Positions 36,429 to 45,083 of a DNA stretch of 64,000 nt are shown in pieces. The first letter of the stretch is position 1. Each line of letters begins with the position of its first letter. The translations under genes were made by a program, and so were the position numbers. Under the pieces are notes generated by a model. It saw only the letters and a program-made list of their open reading frames with translations. It made no database searches and was not told the DNA's origin. The DNA comes from Rhodospirillales bacterium (GTDB taxonomy: Bacteria > Pseudomonadota > Alphaproteobacteria > Acetobacterales > Acetobacteraceae): positions 1-64,000 of the forward strand of contig CANFKS010000001.1 in the NCBI GenBank assembly GCA_947447625.1, written 5' to 3'.

Positions 36429-36499
36429 ATCATCTCCCTGGCGGCCGGCGCCGCCGTTTTGTTGCGTTCGACGGAACCGTACGGTCCGGCCGCGATCTG

Positions 36500-37912
36500 T
36501 CAAGGCGCGAGAAGGGCAGCGATTTCGGCGATGTCGGGACAGGTGTCGATGTGCCACAGGGCGTCGAGCGCGGCGCGGGCCCGGGTGGGGCCGAGGACGG
36601 GTTCGGCGAGGCCCAGGAACTTTTCCTCCAGCGCTTGATTGCTGAGCGGGTTGGAGGCAGCGCCGTAGGGCTCGGGCATGTAGTGCTCGAAAACGCGGCC
36701 GTCGGTGGTGGTGATGCGGGTTTTGGCGGCGCGTTTGCGGGGGTAGTCGGCGTCGCACTCGGGGTCGGTGTGGACGTGGACCTTGGCGGTTTGCGCGAGG
36801 ATGCGCGGGTCGACGCGTTCGGCGGCGCCGAATTCGTGGAGGCTGGCCTGGCGGCGGACGAGGGTGGCGGCGATGACGAAGGGGAAGGACATCTGCGCCG
36901 TGGTCATCTCGGACCAGCCGACAGCGGCGTGGGAGGCGGCCACTGCGTAGGTGCCGAATTCCATGCGGGCGACGGATTCGGGGGCGAGGTCATGCGCGAT
37001 GACGATGTGGAGCACGCCGTCGATGGCGGAGTGGATGTGGCGGCAGCAGGCGTAGGGCTTCATGTAGCAATTGGCGACCGCGAAGCTGGATTTGGGATTG
37101 TTGTCGCCGGAGCGGAGGATGTCGATGGTGGCGGGGTCGTGCTCGGGGCCGGAGAAGGCGTTGAAGAAACCTTCCTTGAATTCGAGAACGCCCTTGGGGG
37201 CGGCGAGGCCTTCGGCGGTGAGGAGGGCGGAGAGGATGCCTTCGCGGGCGGCGTGGCCGGGGTGGGTGCGTTTGACATCGCCGCCGGCGAGGAAGCTGAA
37301 GAGGCCGGCGGCGGAGGAGGCGGCGGTGCCGAAGGCGGCTTCCATTTGCGCGGCATCGAAGCCGAGGAGCACGCCGGCGGAGGCGGCGCCGCCGAAGACG
37401 CCGGCGATGCCGGTGTTGTGGAAGCCGCGCCAGCGCGAGCGGGGATGGGCGGCGGCGGCGATGCGGCAGACCGCCTCGTAGCCGGCGATGACGGCGCGCA
37501 GAAGGTCGGCTCCGCTCGAATGCCGGGCGGTGGCGACGGACCAGGCGGCGGGGACGACGACGGTGCCGGGATGGACCGAGCCGGAGCGGTAGCCGTCATC
37601 GAGTTCGAGGCCGTGGCCGGCGGTGCCGGCGAGGTAGGCGGCGGTCAGCATGTCGTAGCGGTTGGCGAAGCCGGGGATGGCGACACTGCCGGGGCCGTGG
37701 ACGGCGGCGAGGGTGCGTTCGGCGATGCCGGTGACGTCCTGCGCGGCGCCGGCGATGACGGCGGCCAGGGTGTCGATGAGGTGGCGGCGGGCGGCGTGGC
37801 GGGCGAAATCATCGACGGCTTCAAGCGTCAGGCCGGCGAGGAAGCCGGCGAGAGCGGCCGTGGGGCCGGGTTTGGAGGTGATTTCGGCGTGATGCGGCGC
37901 GATGTCGTTCAT
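36500..37912 (-). CDS. MmgE/PrpD family protein
   Basis: A 470-residue member of the 2-methylcitrate/iminodisuccinate dehydratase family: HLIDTLAAVIAGA, GHGLELDDGYRSGSVHPG and the KPYACCRHIHSAIDG block are conserved, the last corresponding to the catalytic-site region. PrpD itself dehydrates 2-methylcitrate, but prpB and prpC are not next to it; family members in transporter operons act on other hydroxy- or amino-dicarboxylates. GGGAGA lies eight bases upstream of the ATG. It is flanked in the same operon by an alpha/beta hydrolase and a sugar-type importer. Confidence 0.9.
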   Translation of the reverse strand: MNDIAPHHAEITSKPGPTAALAGFLAGLTLEAVDDFARHAARRHLIDTLAAVIAGAAQDVTGIAERTLAAVHGPGSVAIPGFANRYDMLTAAYLAGTAGHGLELDDGYRSGSVHPGTVVVPAAWSVATARHSSGADLLRAVIAGYEAVCRIAAAAHPRSRWRGFHNTGIAGVFGGAASAGVLLGFDAAQMEAAFGTAASSAAGLFSFLAGGDVKRTHPGHAAREGILSALLTAEGLAAPKGVLEFKEGFFNAFSGPEHDPATIDILRSGDNNPKSSFAVANCYMKPYACCRHIHSAIDGVLHIVIAHDLAPESVARMEFGTYAVAASHAAVGWSEMTTAQMSFPFVIAATLVRRQASLHEFGAAERVDPRILAQTAKVHVHTDPECDADYPRKRAAKTRITTTDGRVFEHYMPEPYGAASNPLSNQALEEKFLGLAEPVLGPTRARAALDALWHIDTCPDIAEIAALLAP

Positions 37913-37925
37913 GGTGGTGTCTCCC

Positions 37926-38807
37926 TCAGCGCATGCCGGTGATGGACGCGGTCATCGCGCGGGGATCGCGCGACGGCCATCGTCCGCTGTCCACCTGGGC
38001 CATGAAATCGCCGACGATGCGGTTGAACTGGTCGGGGTCCTCGGTGTTGATGCCGTGGCCGCAATTGGGCATCACGGCGAGGGCGGCGGTGGGGATATGC
38101 TGTTTCATCAGGATGCCGGGGGCGAGGCAGGGCCAGTCTTCGTCGCCGGTGAGGATCATTGTGGGCACGTGGAGGGACTGCATTTCCGCGGTGAGATCAT
38201 AGAGCGAGGGGCGTTCGCGCTGAACGCCGAGTTGGGTGTTCGCGGAGCCCTCGGCGGAGTGTTCGGCCAGGAGGCGGAGGAATTCGGCGAAACCGCGCGG
38301 GTCCTTGTTGGCGAATTGCACGCGGGTGGGGCCGGTCGCGTAGCGTTCGGCGAAGGCCGCCATGCCGCGTTCGCGGATGAAGGCGACGGTGGCGGCGCCC
38401 TCGGCGCGGAAATTGTCGCGGGTGGCGGGTTCGGCGCCGTAGCCACAGCCGGCGACCGTCAATGAGCGGGCCCGGGAGGGGTGGCGGAAGCCGAAATGGA
38501 GCGTCGCGAAACCGCCCATCGACAGGCCGACGACGTGGGCGATGGAGATGTTGAGATGATCGAGCACGGCGGCGATATCGTCGGCGGCGCGGTTTTGCGA
38601 ATAGGCCGAGACGTCGGACGGCACGTCGGAGGGCGGGTAGCCGCGGGCGTTGAAGGCGATGGCGCGGAAGCGTTGGCCGAAATGGCGAAGCTGGGGCTCC
38701 CAGGAGCGGTGATCGCCGGCGAATTCGTGGACGAAGATAACCGGCATGCCGCGGCCAGCCTCCTCGTAATAGAGTTTCACTCCGTCATCGGTGGTCGCGT
38801 GTGGCAT
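37926..38807 (-). CDS. Alpha/beta hydrolase
   Basis: A 293-residue alpha/beta-fold hydrolase. The nucleophile elbow is GLSMGG, the oxyanion region HEFAGDHRSW, the acid lies near LTGDEDW, and the catalytic His is in MPNCGHGINTEDP. It resembles 3-oxoadipate enol-lactonase and related esterases, so hydrolysis of a lactone or ester is likely. The start ATG 38807 has GGGGAGG upstream; extensions beyond it lack family sequence. It is the first gene of the minus-strand operon with the PrpD-like protein and sugar-type importer, and is divergent from the beta-oxidation gene. Confidence 0.91.
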   Translation of the reverse strand: MPHATTDDGVKLYYEEAGRGMPVIFVHEFAGDHRSWEPQLRHFGQRFRAIAFNARGYPPSDVPSDVSAYSQNRAADDIAAVLDHLNISIAHVVGLSMGGFATLHFGFRHPSRARSLTVAGCGYGAEPATRDNFRAEGAATVAFIRERGMAAFAERYATGPTRVQFANKDPRGFAEFLRLLAEHSAEGSANTQLGVQRERPSLYDLTAEMQSLHVPTMILTGDEDWPCLAPGILMKQHIPTAALAVMPNCGHGINTEDPDQFNRIVGDFMAQVDSGRWPSRDPRAMTASITGMR

Positions 38808-38935
38808 GGTGGCCTCCCCGGTTCGGCGTGGAGAGTGCCGCCGGTCAGGGTCGCGCGCCAGTCGGGGAAGGCGTAGAATTGCAAAAAATTCAACCTGGGC
38901 GCCACGCGCCGGGGGCATGTGCGAGGGAAGCAACG

Positions 38936-41014
38936 ATGCAAGCCATGGTGAAAATCGAGCGGCATGGCGATCTGGCCGTCATCGAGGTCGACAATCCGCC
39001 GGTCAATGCGCTGTCGAATGCGCTGCGCCAGGATTTGCTCGCGGCGGTGAAGGCGGTGATCGCGGATGGGCATTTGCGGGGCGCGGTGCTGGCCTGCGCG
39101 GGGCGGAGTTTCATCGCCGGGGCGGATATCAGGGAATTCGATCAGCCACCGGGCGCGGTGATCACGCTCGATATCTGCGCGGCGATCGAGGGGGCGTCGA
39201 AGCCGTTTGTGGCCGCGCTGCATGGCACGGCACTGGGCGGGGGGTTCGAACTGGCGCTGGCGTGTCATGCGCGGATCATGGCGCCGGATGGCCGCGTCGG
39301 ACTGCCGGAGAGCCGGATCGGGATGATGCCGGGGGCGGGCGGGACGCAGCGGTTGCCGCGGCTGGTGGGGGCGATGGCAGCGCTGGAGATGGTGAGTTCG
39401 GGGCGGCATGTGGCGGCGGCGGAGGCATTGAAGCTCGGGGTGCTGGATGAGATCGCGACCGATCTGCGCAAGGCTGCGCTGGTCAGGGCCGGGGCGCTGG
39501 CCGATGCGGGGCATTGGCCTGTGACCTCGGCGCGCGATGTGGCACCGGTCGATCGGGCGGCGTTTGACGCGGCGCTGGGTGTGATCCGCAAGCGGGCACG
39601 GGGCGCGATTGCACCGGTGGCGGCGGGGGAGGCGATCGGCTGGGCGCTCGATCTGCCGTTTGCCGAAGGGGTGGCGCGCGAGCGGGCGCGGGCGGTGGAA
39701 CTGCGGGGCTCGCCGCAATGCAGGGCGTTGCGCCATATCTTCCATGCCGACCGGCGCGCGGCGCGGTTGCCGGCCAGTTCGGCGCAGGCGCCTGGGGTCT
39801 GGCCGATCAAACAGGTCGGCGTGATCGGGGGCGGCACGATGGGGTCGGGCATCACCATCGCGCTGCTGGAGGCGGGCTACAAGGTGACGATGGTGGAGAC
39901 CGACCTCAATCGCGCCGCCGCTGCCGAGGCGCGGATCCGGGCAGTACATGCGCGGCATATCGGCACCGGGCGGCTTGCGCCGACGGAAGTCGAGGAGCGG
40001 TTGCGGCGGCTGACCTACAGCTACCGGATGGAGCGGCTGGCCGATGCGGACCTGGTGATCGAGGCGATCATCGAGGAGATGCCGGCCAAGCAGGCGGTGT
40101 TTCGCGCGCTGTCGCCGATCGTGCGGCGGGATTGCATTCTGGCGTCCAACACATCGCGACTTGATATCAATCAACTTGCGGACCAGGTGGATGCGCCGGA
40201 GCGGGTGTTGGGGCTCCATTTCTTTAGCCCGGCGCATGTGATGCGGCTGCTGGAGATCGTGCGGGCCGACCGGACGTCGGCCGAGGTGTTGTCAACGGCG
40301 CTCTCGGTTGCGGCGCGGTTGCGCAAGCAGCCGATCATCGCCGGCGTGTGCGACGGGTTCATCGGCAATCGTATCCTCGGGCGCTGGTGGGCGCAGTGTG
40401 ACTTCATGCTGGAGGATGGCGCGTTTCCGGAGGCGATCGACCAGGCGTTGGAGGCCTACGGGTTCGCCATGGGGCCTTATGCGGTGGCGGATCTCGCAGG
40501 GCTCGATATCGCGTGGGCCGGGCGCAAGGCCAATGCAGCCACCCGCAACCCGAATGCGCGGGATGTGAAGATCGTCGACTGGCTCTGCGAGCAGGGGCGG
40601 TTCGGGCAGAAGACGGGCAAGGGCTGGTACGATCATACTGGCGGCAAGCGGGCGGTCGATCCGCTGGTGCACGGGTTGGTGGAGCGGGCTTCGGCGGAGC
40701 GGGGCACGGTGCGGCGGCAAATTGCGCCGGAGGAGACCGTGGCCCGGGTGCTGGCGGCGATGGTCAACGAGGGGTGCAAGCTGTTGGCCGAAGGGATCGC
40801 AGTGCGGCCGTCGGATATCGATGTCGCACTGGTGCATGGCTATGGTTATCCGGCGTGGCGCGGCGGTCCGATGCATGAGGCTGATGGCATAGGGCTCGAC
40901 AAGATCCTCGCCACCGTGAAAATCATGCAGCAGGATGGGCCGGATTTCTTGCCCGCCGCGTTGCTGGAGGATCTGGTCGCGACCGGCCGGAGCCTTGCTT
41001 CTCTCAACACCTGA
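38936..41014 (+). CDS. Bifunctional enoyl-CoA hydratase/3-hydroxyacyl-CoA dehydrogenase (FadB/FadJ family)
   Basis: A 692-residue beta-oxidation protein. The N-terminal crotonase domain has AGADIREF for the oxyanion hole, and both catalytic glutamates are present (GGGFELALACH and GLPESRIGMMPGAGGTQRLP). The NAD domain begins near residue 290 with QVGVIGGGTMGSGI. SNTSRLDINQLA and GLHFFSPAHVMRLLEIV (catalytic His) and GVCDGFIGNRI follow, then two C-terminal HAD helices. AGGGAAG precedes the start. No thiolase gene accompanies it. The stop TGA (41012-41014) abuts a two-hairpin repeat. Confidence 0.94.
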   Translation: MQAMVKIERHGDLAVIEVDNPPVNALSNALRQDLLAAVKAVIADGHLRGAVLACAGRSFIAGADIREFDQPPGAVITLDICAAIEGASKPFVAALHGTALGGGFELALACHARIMAPDGRVGLPESRIGMMPGAGGTQRLPRLVGAMAALEMVSSGRHVAAAEALKLGVLDEIATDLRKAALVRAGALADAGHWPVTSARDVAPVDRAAFDAALGVIRKRARGAIAPVAAGEAIGWALDLPFAEGVARERARAVELRGSPQCRALRHIFHADRRAARLPASSAQAPGVWPIKQVGVIGGGTMGSGITIALLEAGYKVTMVETDLNRAAAAEARIRAVHARHIGTGRLAPTEVEERLRRLTYSYRMERLADADLVIEAIIEEMPAKQAVFRALSPIVRRDCILASNTSRLDINQLADQVDAPERVLGLHFFSPAHVMRLLEIVRADRTSAEVLSTALSVAARLRKQPIIAGVCDGFIGNRILGRWWAQCDFMLEDGAFPEAIDQALEAYGFAMGPYAVADLAGLDIAWAGRKANAATRNPNARDVKIVDWLCEQGRFGQKTGKGWYDHTGGKRAVDPLVHGLVERASAERGTVRRQIAPEETVARVLAAMVNEGCKLLAEGIAVRPSDIDVALVHGYGYPAWRGGPMHEADGIGLDKILATVKIMQQDGPDFLPAALLEDLVATGRSLASLNT

Positions 41015-41116
41015 GGCAGGATGCCTTCCGATAGGGGAATTCATCCTGCTCTAACTTTTTGTTTAATCGCCTGGTTCAGACTTTTGGCGATTCCGCCAAA
41101 AATCATCAGGCTCTAG
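41012..41116. repeat. Two-hairpin intergenic repeat, reverse orientation
   Basis: From left to right: GCAGGATG pairing with CATCCTGC (ending 41049), then a spacer containing GTTTAATCGCCTGG, then TTTTGGCG (41082-41089) pairing with CGCCAAAA (41094-41101), ending ATCATCAGGCTCTAGG. This is the reverse complement of the arrangement at 41724-41820. It overlaps the stop of the beta-oxidation gene and ends at the ribosome binding site (AGGAAA) of the glutathione transferase gene. Confidence 0.75.
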
Positions 41117-41126
41117 GAAACGCACG

Positions 41127-41723
41127 ATGAAACTCGCCTTTTCTGCAGCCAGCCCCTATGTCCGCAAGGCGATGGCCTGCGCGATTGCCCGCGGCATCGA
41201 GGGCCAGGTCGAAAAATGGGTCATCAAGACCTCCGACCCGGTGCTCGCCCTGTCCAACCCGCTCGGCAAGGTGCCGACCTTGGTGACCGATGATGGGATC
41301 GGGCTCTATGACAGCCCGGTGATTTGCGAATATCTCGATAGCATCGGCAGCGCGGCGCCGCTGTTTCCGGCGGCGGGGCCGGCGCGATGGAGCGCGTTGC
41401 GGCAGCAGGCGCTGGCGGATGGGATGATGGATGCGAGCCAGCCGCGCCGCCGCGAAATCGCCCTGCCGCAGGACGAAGGCCGCGTCGAGTGGATCGCCTT
41501 GCAGCGCGCCAAGGTGGATCGTGCGGTGATCGAGTTGGAGAAGGAAGCGGCGGGCCTTGGGGCGCTGACCACGATCGGGGAGATCACGATTGCTTGCGCG
41601 CTGGGCTATCTCGACTTCCGCTTTGCCCATGAGCCGTGGCGTCAGGCGGCGCCGAAACTGGCGGCGTGGTATGAAAGCGTGCTGAGACTCGCGCCAATCG
41701 CCCAGACGATGCCGGTCGGCTAG
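41127..41723 (+). CDS. Glutathione S-transferase family protein
   Basis: 198 residues: an N-terminal thioredoxin-like domain (MKLAFSAASPYVRKAM; Ser9 in the SPYVRK turn is the likely catalytic residue; KVPTLV with the cis-proline; DSPVICEYLD binding the gamma-glutamyl group) and a C-terminal helical domain containing TIGEITIACALGYLDF. Class cannot be fixed from sequence. The gene is bracketed by two oppositely oriented copies of the same repeat, and its AGGAAA ribosome site touches the upstream copy, so any promoter must lie inside the repeat or further upstream. Confidence 0.92.
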   Translation: MKLAFSAASPYVRKAMACAIARGIEGQVEKWVIKTSDPVLALSNPLGKVPTLVTDDGIGLYDSPVICEYLDSIGSAAPLFPAAGPARWSALRQQALADGMMDASQPRRREIALPQDEGRVEWIALQRAKVDRAVIELEKEAAGLGALTTIGEITIACALGYLDFRFAHEPWRQAAPKLAAWYESVLRLAPIAQTMPVG

Positions 41724-41820
41724 GGCCTGATGGTTTTTGGCCGAATCGCCAAAAATCATCAGCCGATCAAACAAAGAGTCAGAGCGGGATGTTCGCTTAT
41801 CAGAAGGCATCCCGCTCTCG
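41724..41820. repeat. Two-hairpin intergenic repeat, forward orientation
   Basis: CTGATGGTTTTTGGC (41727-41741) pairs with GCCAAAAATCATCAG (41748-41762) with one mismatch. After the spacer CGATCAAACAAAGAGTC, AGAGCGGGATG (41781-41791) pairs perfectly with CATCCCGCTCT (41808-41818). It begins directly after the glutathione transferase stop, so the first stem can act as its terminator. Confidence 0.8.
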
Positions 41821-41849
41821 CATTTTCCGCCGATCGCGCAGGCATGGAT

Positions 41850-41935
41850 GAACGTTTTTTGGTTCTTTTGTTCAAAAAAGAACCGTACTCCCTTTTTGAA
41901 AAAAGGGAGCCAAAGACTTTTATCCATTGGCTTCG
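41850..41935. repeat. Compact tandem hairpins of the paired-terminator family
   Basis: GGTTCTTTT pairs with AAAAGAACC (41861-41884) and is followed by CTCCCTTTTT pairing with AAAAAGGGAG (41888-41909), then CCAAAGACTTTTATCC, the flank typical of the family. Stem sequences differ from GCTTC...GAAGC in other copies, yet both arms change together, which suggests selection on the folded form. Confidence 0.68.
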
Positions 41936-41984
41936 CAGTCCGGTTTGGCCAGTATCCCAGCATCGAGGATGAGGGAATAGGTCA

Positions 41985-42968
41985 TTGCGGATTTGCGTGT
42001 TCGGCGCCGGGGCGATCGGCGGCTATCTGGCGGGGTTTTTGGCGCATGCGGGGCATGATGTGTCGGTGGTGGTGCGCGGGGCGCATCTGAAGGCGATCCA
42101 GGAGGGCGGCCTCAAGGTCGAGGTCGAGGGCAAGGTGATCCATACGCACCCCAAGGCGAGCGCCGATCCGGCGACGTTGGGTGTGCAGGATGCGGTGCTG
42201 GTGACGGTGAAGGCGCCGTCGCTGCCGTCGGTGGCGGAGACGATCACCCCGCTGCTGGGTGCGGATACGCCGGTTGTGTTCATCAACAACGGCATTCCCT
42301 GGTGGTATTTCATGGCGCATGGCGGGGCGATGGATGGCCGGCGGTTGCCACAGATGGATCCGGGCGACGCGCTGTGGAACACGGTGGGGCCGGCACGCAC
42401 GGTGGGCGGAATTTTCTGGCCGGCGAGCCAGGTGCCGGAGCCGGGCTATATCCGCATGGTGAGCGGCGCGGGACGGGGCACGACAATCGGGGCGCCGGAC
42501 GGGGTGGTGACGCCCGGGATGCTGGCCATCAAGGATGCTTTCGATTCGGCCGGGCTGCCGTTTACGATCGCCGACACCATCCGCGACCTGATCTGGGAGA
42601 AGCTTGCTTTCAACCTCTCGGCGGGGCCGATGTGCGTGCTGACGACGACGCGGGTGATGGATACCCATACCGAGCCGGCGCTGGTCGCGACGTCGCGGCG
42701 GCTGATGGCCGAGGCCAATGCGCTGATCGACGCGATGGGCCGCAACGGGCGGATCGACCCCGAGCGGGCGATCGGGATCAACACCGCGCTGGGTCATCGA
42801 CCCTCGATATTGCAGGACCTGATGGCGGGGCGGCCGATGGAGATTGACGCGCTGTATGGCGTACCGCTCTCGCTGGCCAAATCGCTCGGCGTGGCGATGC
42901 CGACATTGGAGATGCTGGTGGCACTGATCAAGGTCAGGGCGCGGGCGGACGGGTTGTACGCGGGGTAG
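41985..42968 (+). CDS. 2-dehydropantoate 2-reductase (KPR/PanE) family protein
   Basis: A 327-residue NADPH-dependent reductase of the ketopantoate reductase family. The Rossmann turn GAGAIGGYLAG begins at residue 7. WEKLAFNLSAGPMCVLT carries the catalytic Lys and the Asn, and MEIDALYG is the C-terminal substrate motif. The start codon is TTG: an in-frame stop at 41970 excludes anything earlier except this codon, and the Rossmann turn excludes a later one. panB and panC are absent and the next genes are catabolic, so reduction of another 2-oxo acid is likely. Confidence 0.88.
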   Translation: MRICVFGAGAIGGYLAGFLAHAGHDVSVVVRGAHLKAIQEGGLKVEVEGKVIHTHPKASADPATLGVQDAVLVTVKAPSLPSVAETITPLLGADTPVVFINNGIPWWYFMAHGGAMDGRRLPQMDPGDALWNTVGPARTVGGIFWPASQVPEPGYIRMVSGAGRGTTIGAPDGVVTPGMLAIKDAFDSAGLPFTIADTIRDLIWEKLAFNLSAGPMCVLTTTRVMDTHTEPALVATSRRLMAEANALIDAMGRNGRIDPERAIGINTALGHRPSILQDLMAGRPMEIDALYGVPLSLAKSLGVAMPTLEMLVALIKVRARADGLYAG

Positions 42969-43288
42969 GCGTTGGGGTGCGTCCTGTCGCAGGATCCCGG
43001 CAACAACAGCCGGGAACAGCGATGGGGCGCATCATCCTGATCGAGGGCGGGCGGCAAGACGCGCCGCCGGGCGACGGGCCCCATGACCCGCCCCCTGCCC
43101 TTCCTGGATTCCAAGCCGCCGGCGCTTGACGGGATCGGCCGGCGCAACCACCCTTTGGGCTAGAGCGTGATGATTTTTGGCGGGATCGCCAGGATGTATG
43201 AATCAGGCGATCAAACAGAGAGTTTGGAGCGGGATGAATTCGCCTTTCAGAAGGCATCCCGCTCCAACGGACACGAGGGTGGGACATC
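42969..43288. other. Gene-free interval of 320 bases
   Basis: No convincing gene. The first 190 bases hold only a weak hairpin (CCCGGC...GCCGGG near 42995-43013) and a 35-codon frame at 43022 that matches nothing I recognise. The rest is a decayed two-hairpin repeat, ending just before the ribosome site (GAGGG) of the aconitase-like gene. The promoter of the 43289-50456 operon should lie here, but I see no clear -35/-10 pair. Confidence 0.6.
43160..43268. repeat. Two-hairpin intergenic repeat, forward orientation, first hairpin decayed
   Basis: TAGAGCGTGATGATTTTTGG leads into a short TGGCG/CGCCA stem (43178-43191); the outer part of this hairpin no longer pairs. After GATCAAACAGAGAG, TTGGAGCGGGATG (43224-43236) pairs perfectly with CATCCCGCTCCAA (43255-43267). 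Same order and spacing as the copy at 41724. Confidence 0.75.
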
Positions 43289-44545
43289 ATGGGACGCACG
43301 CTGGCTGAAAAAATATTGTCGCGGGTCTCCGGCGGCGCGGATGTGCGCGCGGGCGACGAGGTCATGGCGCGGCCGGATTTTGTGATCGTCTATGACTTCC
43401 CCGGCTATACCGATGTGATCTTCCGGCAGATGAAGGAGGATTTCGGGATCGAGCGGGTCAATGACCCGAGCCGCTATGCCGTTTTCATCGATCACATGGT
43501 GCCGACGGCGACGCCGAAGGAAGAGGAGTTGCATATCCAGACGCGCAACTGGTGCGCCGAGCAGGGCGTGCCGCTGTATGAGCGGCGCGGCATCGGGCAT
43601 CAGGTTTCGGCGGAACTGGGTTATGCGACGCCGGGCGCTTTTGCGGTGCATTTCGACGGGCATATCAGCCAGTTGGGCGCCTACGGGACGCTGGCGATCG
43701 GGCTGCGGCGCAATATCCTGGAGGCGTTCGTGCGCGAGCATGTGTCGCTCAAAGTGCCGCACACCACGCGGATCAATTTGACCGGGATGTTGCGCAAGGG
43801 GGTGATGGCGCGGGATGTGTTTCATCACATCGTGCGGGTGATCGGCCCATCGGCCTGCCGGTTCCAGGTGATGGAAGTGGGGGGGCCGGGGCTCGATCAT
43901 ATTTCGCTGGAGGGGCGGCAGACGATCTGCGGGCTGGCGATGTTCACCGGGGCGGTGACGGCCGTGATGAACCCCGATGCCACCTCGCTCGCCTATACCG
44001 ACCCGCGCAACCGCATCGCCACGCCGGCAGTGTGTTCGGACCCGGACGCGGAGTATGCGGCGGTCCATACCATTGACCTCACGGATCTTGAGCCGATCAT
44101 CGTGTTGCCGCCCAATCCGGCGAACACGCGCAATTTGTCGGAGCATCTCGGGATCGAGGTGCAGTCCGGCTATCTTGGCTCCTGCGCTTCGGGGCGGCTG
44201 GAAGATTTGCGGATCGCGGCACAGATATTGAAGGGACGGCGGGTGAAGGACGGGTTCTCGCTGCATGTGATCCCGACCTCGCAGGACATCATGGCCAAGG
44301 CGGCGTCTGAGGGGCTGATATCGACGCTGGTGGAGGCGGGTGCCTTCACCTCCTCGCCGTCCTGCGACTATTGCTTCGGGCGGATCGCCACGATGACGGC
44401 GGGACAGAAGGCGGTCTCCACGGGGACGTTGAATGTGCCGGGTCGGATGGGCAGCCCGGATTCGCAGATCTTTCTGGTCAATGCGGCCGCCGTGGCCGCC
44501 GCCGCGATCGAGGGGAAGATCACCGACCCCCGTAAATATCTCTGA
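43289..44545 (+). CDS. Aconitase-family hydratase, large subunit (LeuC/2,3-dimethylmalate dehydratase-like)
   Basis: A 418-residue iron-sulfur (de)hydratase subunit of the aconitase/isopropylmalate isomerase superfamily. The three [4Fe-4S] ligands are Cys299 (GSCASGRLEDL), Cys359 and Cys362 (PSCDYCFG). The first active-site block is HFDGHISQLGAYG instead of the GDSHT of LeuC. The two-subunit form, the following small subunit and an isocitrate-lyase-type enzyme downstream match the arrangement known for 2,3-dimethylmalate dehydratase (DmdAB) plus 2,3-dimethylmalate lyase. It is not leucine biosynthesis: leuB and leuA are absent. Substrate likely a hydroxy-dicarboxylate; exact compound unknown. 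Confidence 0.85.
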   Translation: MGRTLAEKILSRVSGGADVRAGDEVMARPDFVIVYDFPGYTDVIFRQMKEDFGIERVNDPSRYAVFIDHMVPTATPKEEELHIQTRNWCAEQGVPLYERRGIGHQVSAELGYATPGAFAVHFDGHISQLGAYGTLAIGLRRNILEAFVREHVSLKVPHTTRINLTGMLRKGVMARDVFHHIVRVIGPSACRFQVMEVGGPGLDHISLEGRQTICGLAMFTGAVTAVMNPDATSLAYTDPRNRIATPAVCSDPDAEYAAVHTIDLTDLEPIIVLPPNPANTRNLSEHLGIEVQSGYLGSCASGRLEDLRIAAQILKGRRVKDGFSLHVIPTSQDIMAKAASEGLISTLVEAGAFTSSPSCDYCFGRIATMTAGQKAVSTGTLNVPGRMGSPDSQIFLVNAAAVAAAAIEGKITDPRKYL

Positions 44546-44555
44546 GGAGCGCATC

Positions 44556-45068
44556 ATGGTACTCGCCAACCTCAAGGGCCGCGTTGCGTGGATTTTCGAG
44601 GAGGAGAATTTCGACGTTGACCTCATCGTCGGCGTCAAGAACATCAAGATCACCGACCTCGCCGAACTCTCCAAGGCCGCGATGGAGAGCTATGATCCGG
44701 AGTTTGCCGCCAAGGTGCGGCCAGGCGATCTGATCGTGGGGGCCGGCAATTTCGGCTATGGCCATCCGCATTATCCGCCGCTGCGGGCGCTGGCCCATCT
44801 GGGGCTCAGGGGCGTCATCGCCGAGAGCTTTTCGCCCGGGTTCTGGCGCGGCGAGATCAGCATGGGCACGCCGCTGGTCTCCTGCCCCGGCATCGTCGCC
44901 GGGGTGAACCGCTGGGACGAGGTTGATGTCGATTGGGATGCGGGGATCGTCCGCAACCTGACGCAAGGCACCATGTTGGCCTTCGAACCGCTGAGCTCCG
45001 CCGATCGGCTGATGGTGGAAACCGGCGGGCTCTTGCCGTATCTCAAAGCACAAATGCAAACCGCCTAA
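44556..45068 (+). CDS. Aconitase-family hydratase, small subunit (LeuD/DmdB-like)
   Basis: 170 residues of the swivel domain that completes the active site of the large subunit encoded just upstream. The conserved core is AGNFGYGHPHYPPLRALAHLGLRGVIAESF; canonical LeuD has GSSREHAP here, so the substrate-binding Ser-Arg pair is changed (GYGHPH), a hint of altered substrate. ATG 44556 has GAGGAG seven bases upstream; eleven bases separate it from the large subunit. Confidence 0.84.
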   Translation: MVLANLKGRVAWIFEEENFDVDLIVGVKNIKITDLAELSKAAMESYDPEFAAKVRPGDLIVGAGNFGYGHPHYPPLRALAHLGLRGVIAESFSPGFWRGEISMGTPLVSCPGIVAGVNRWDEVDVDWDAGIVRNLTQGTMLAFEPLSSADRLMVETGGLLPYLKAQMQTA

Positions 45069-45083
45069 CCGGGAGACCGCTCA

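Noticed and set aside
41985..42968. Pantothenate biosynthesis panE
   Set aside because: No panB, panC or panD nearby, and the family includes many catabolic 2-oxo acid reductases.
42969..43159. A small gene in the gap before the aconitase-like operon
   Set aside because: Only a 35-codon plus-strand frame and Arg/Ser-rich minus-strand frames exist, without ribosome sites or family likeness.
43289..45068. Leucine biosynthesis leuCD
   Set aside because: leuA and leuB are absent, key substrate motifs differ from LeuCD, and a lyase plus importer follow in the same operon.
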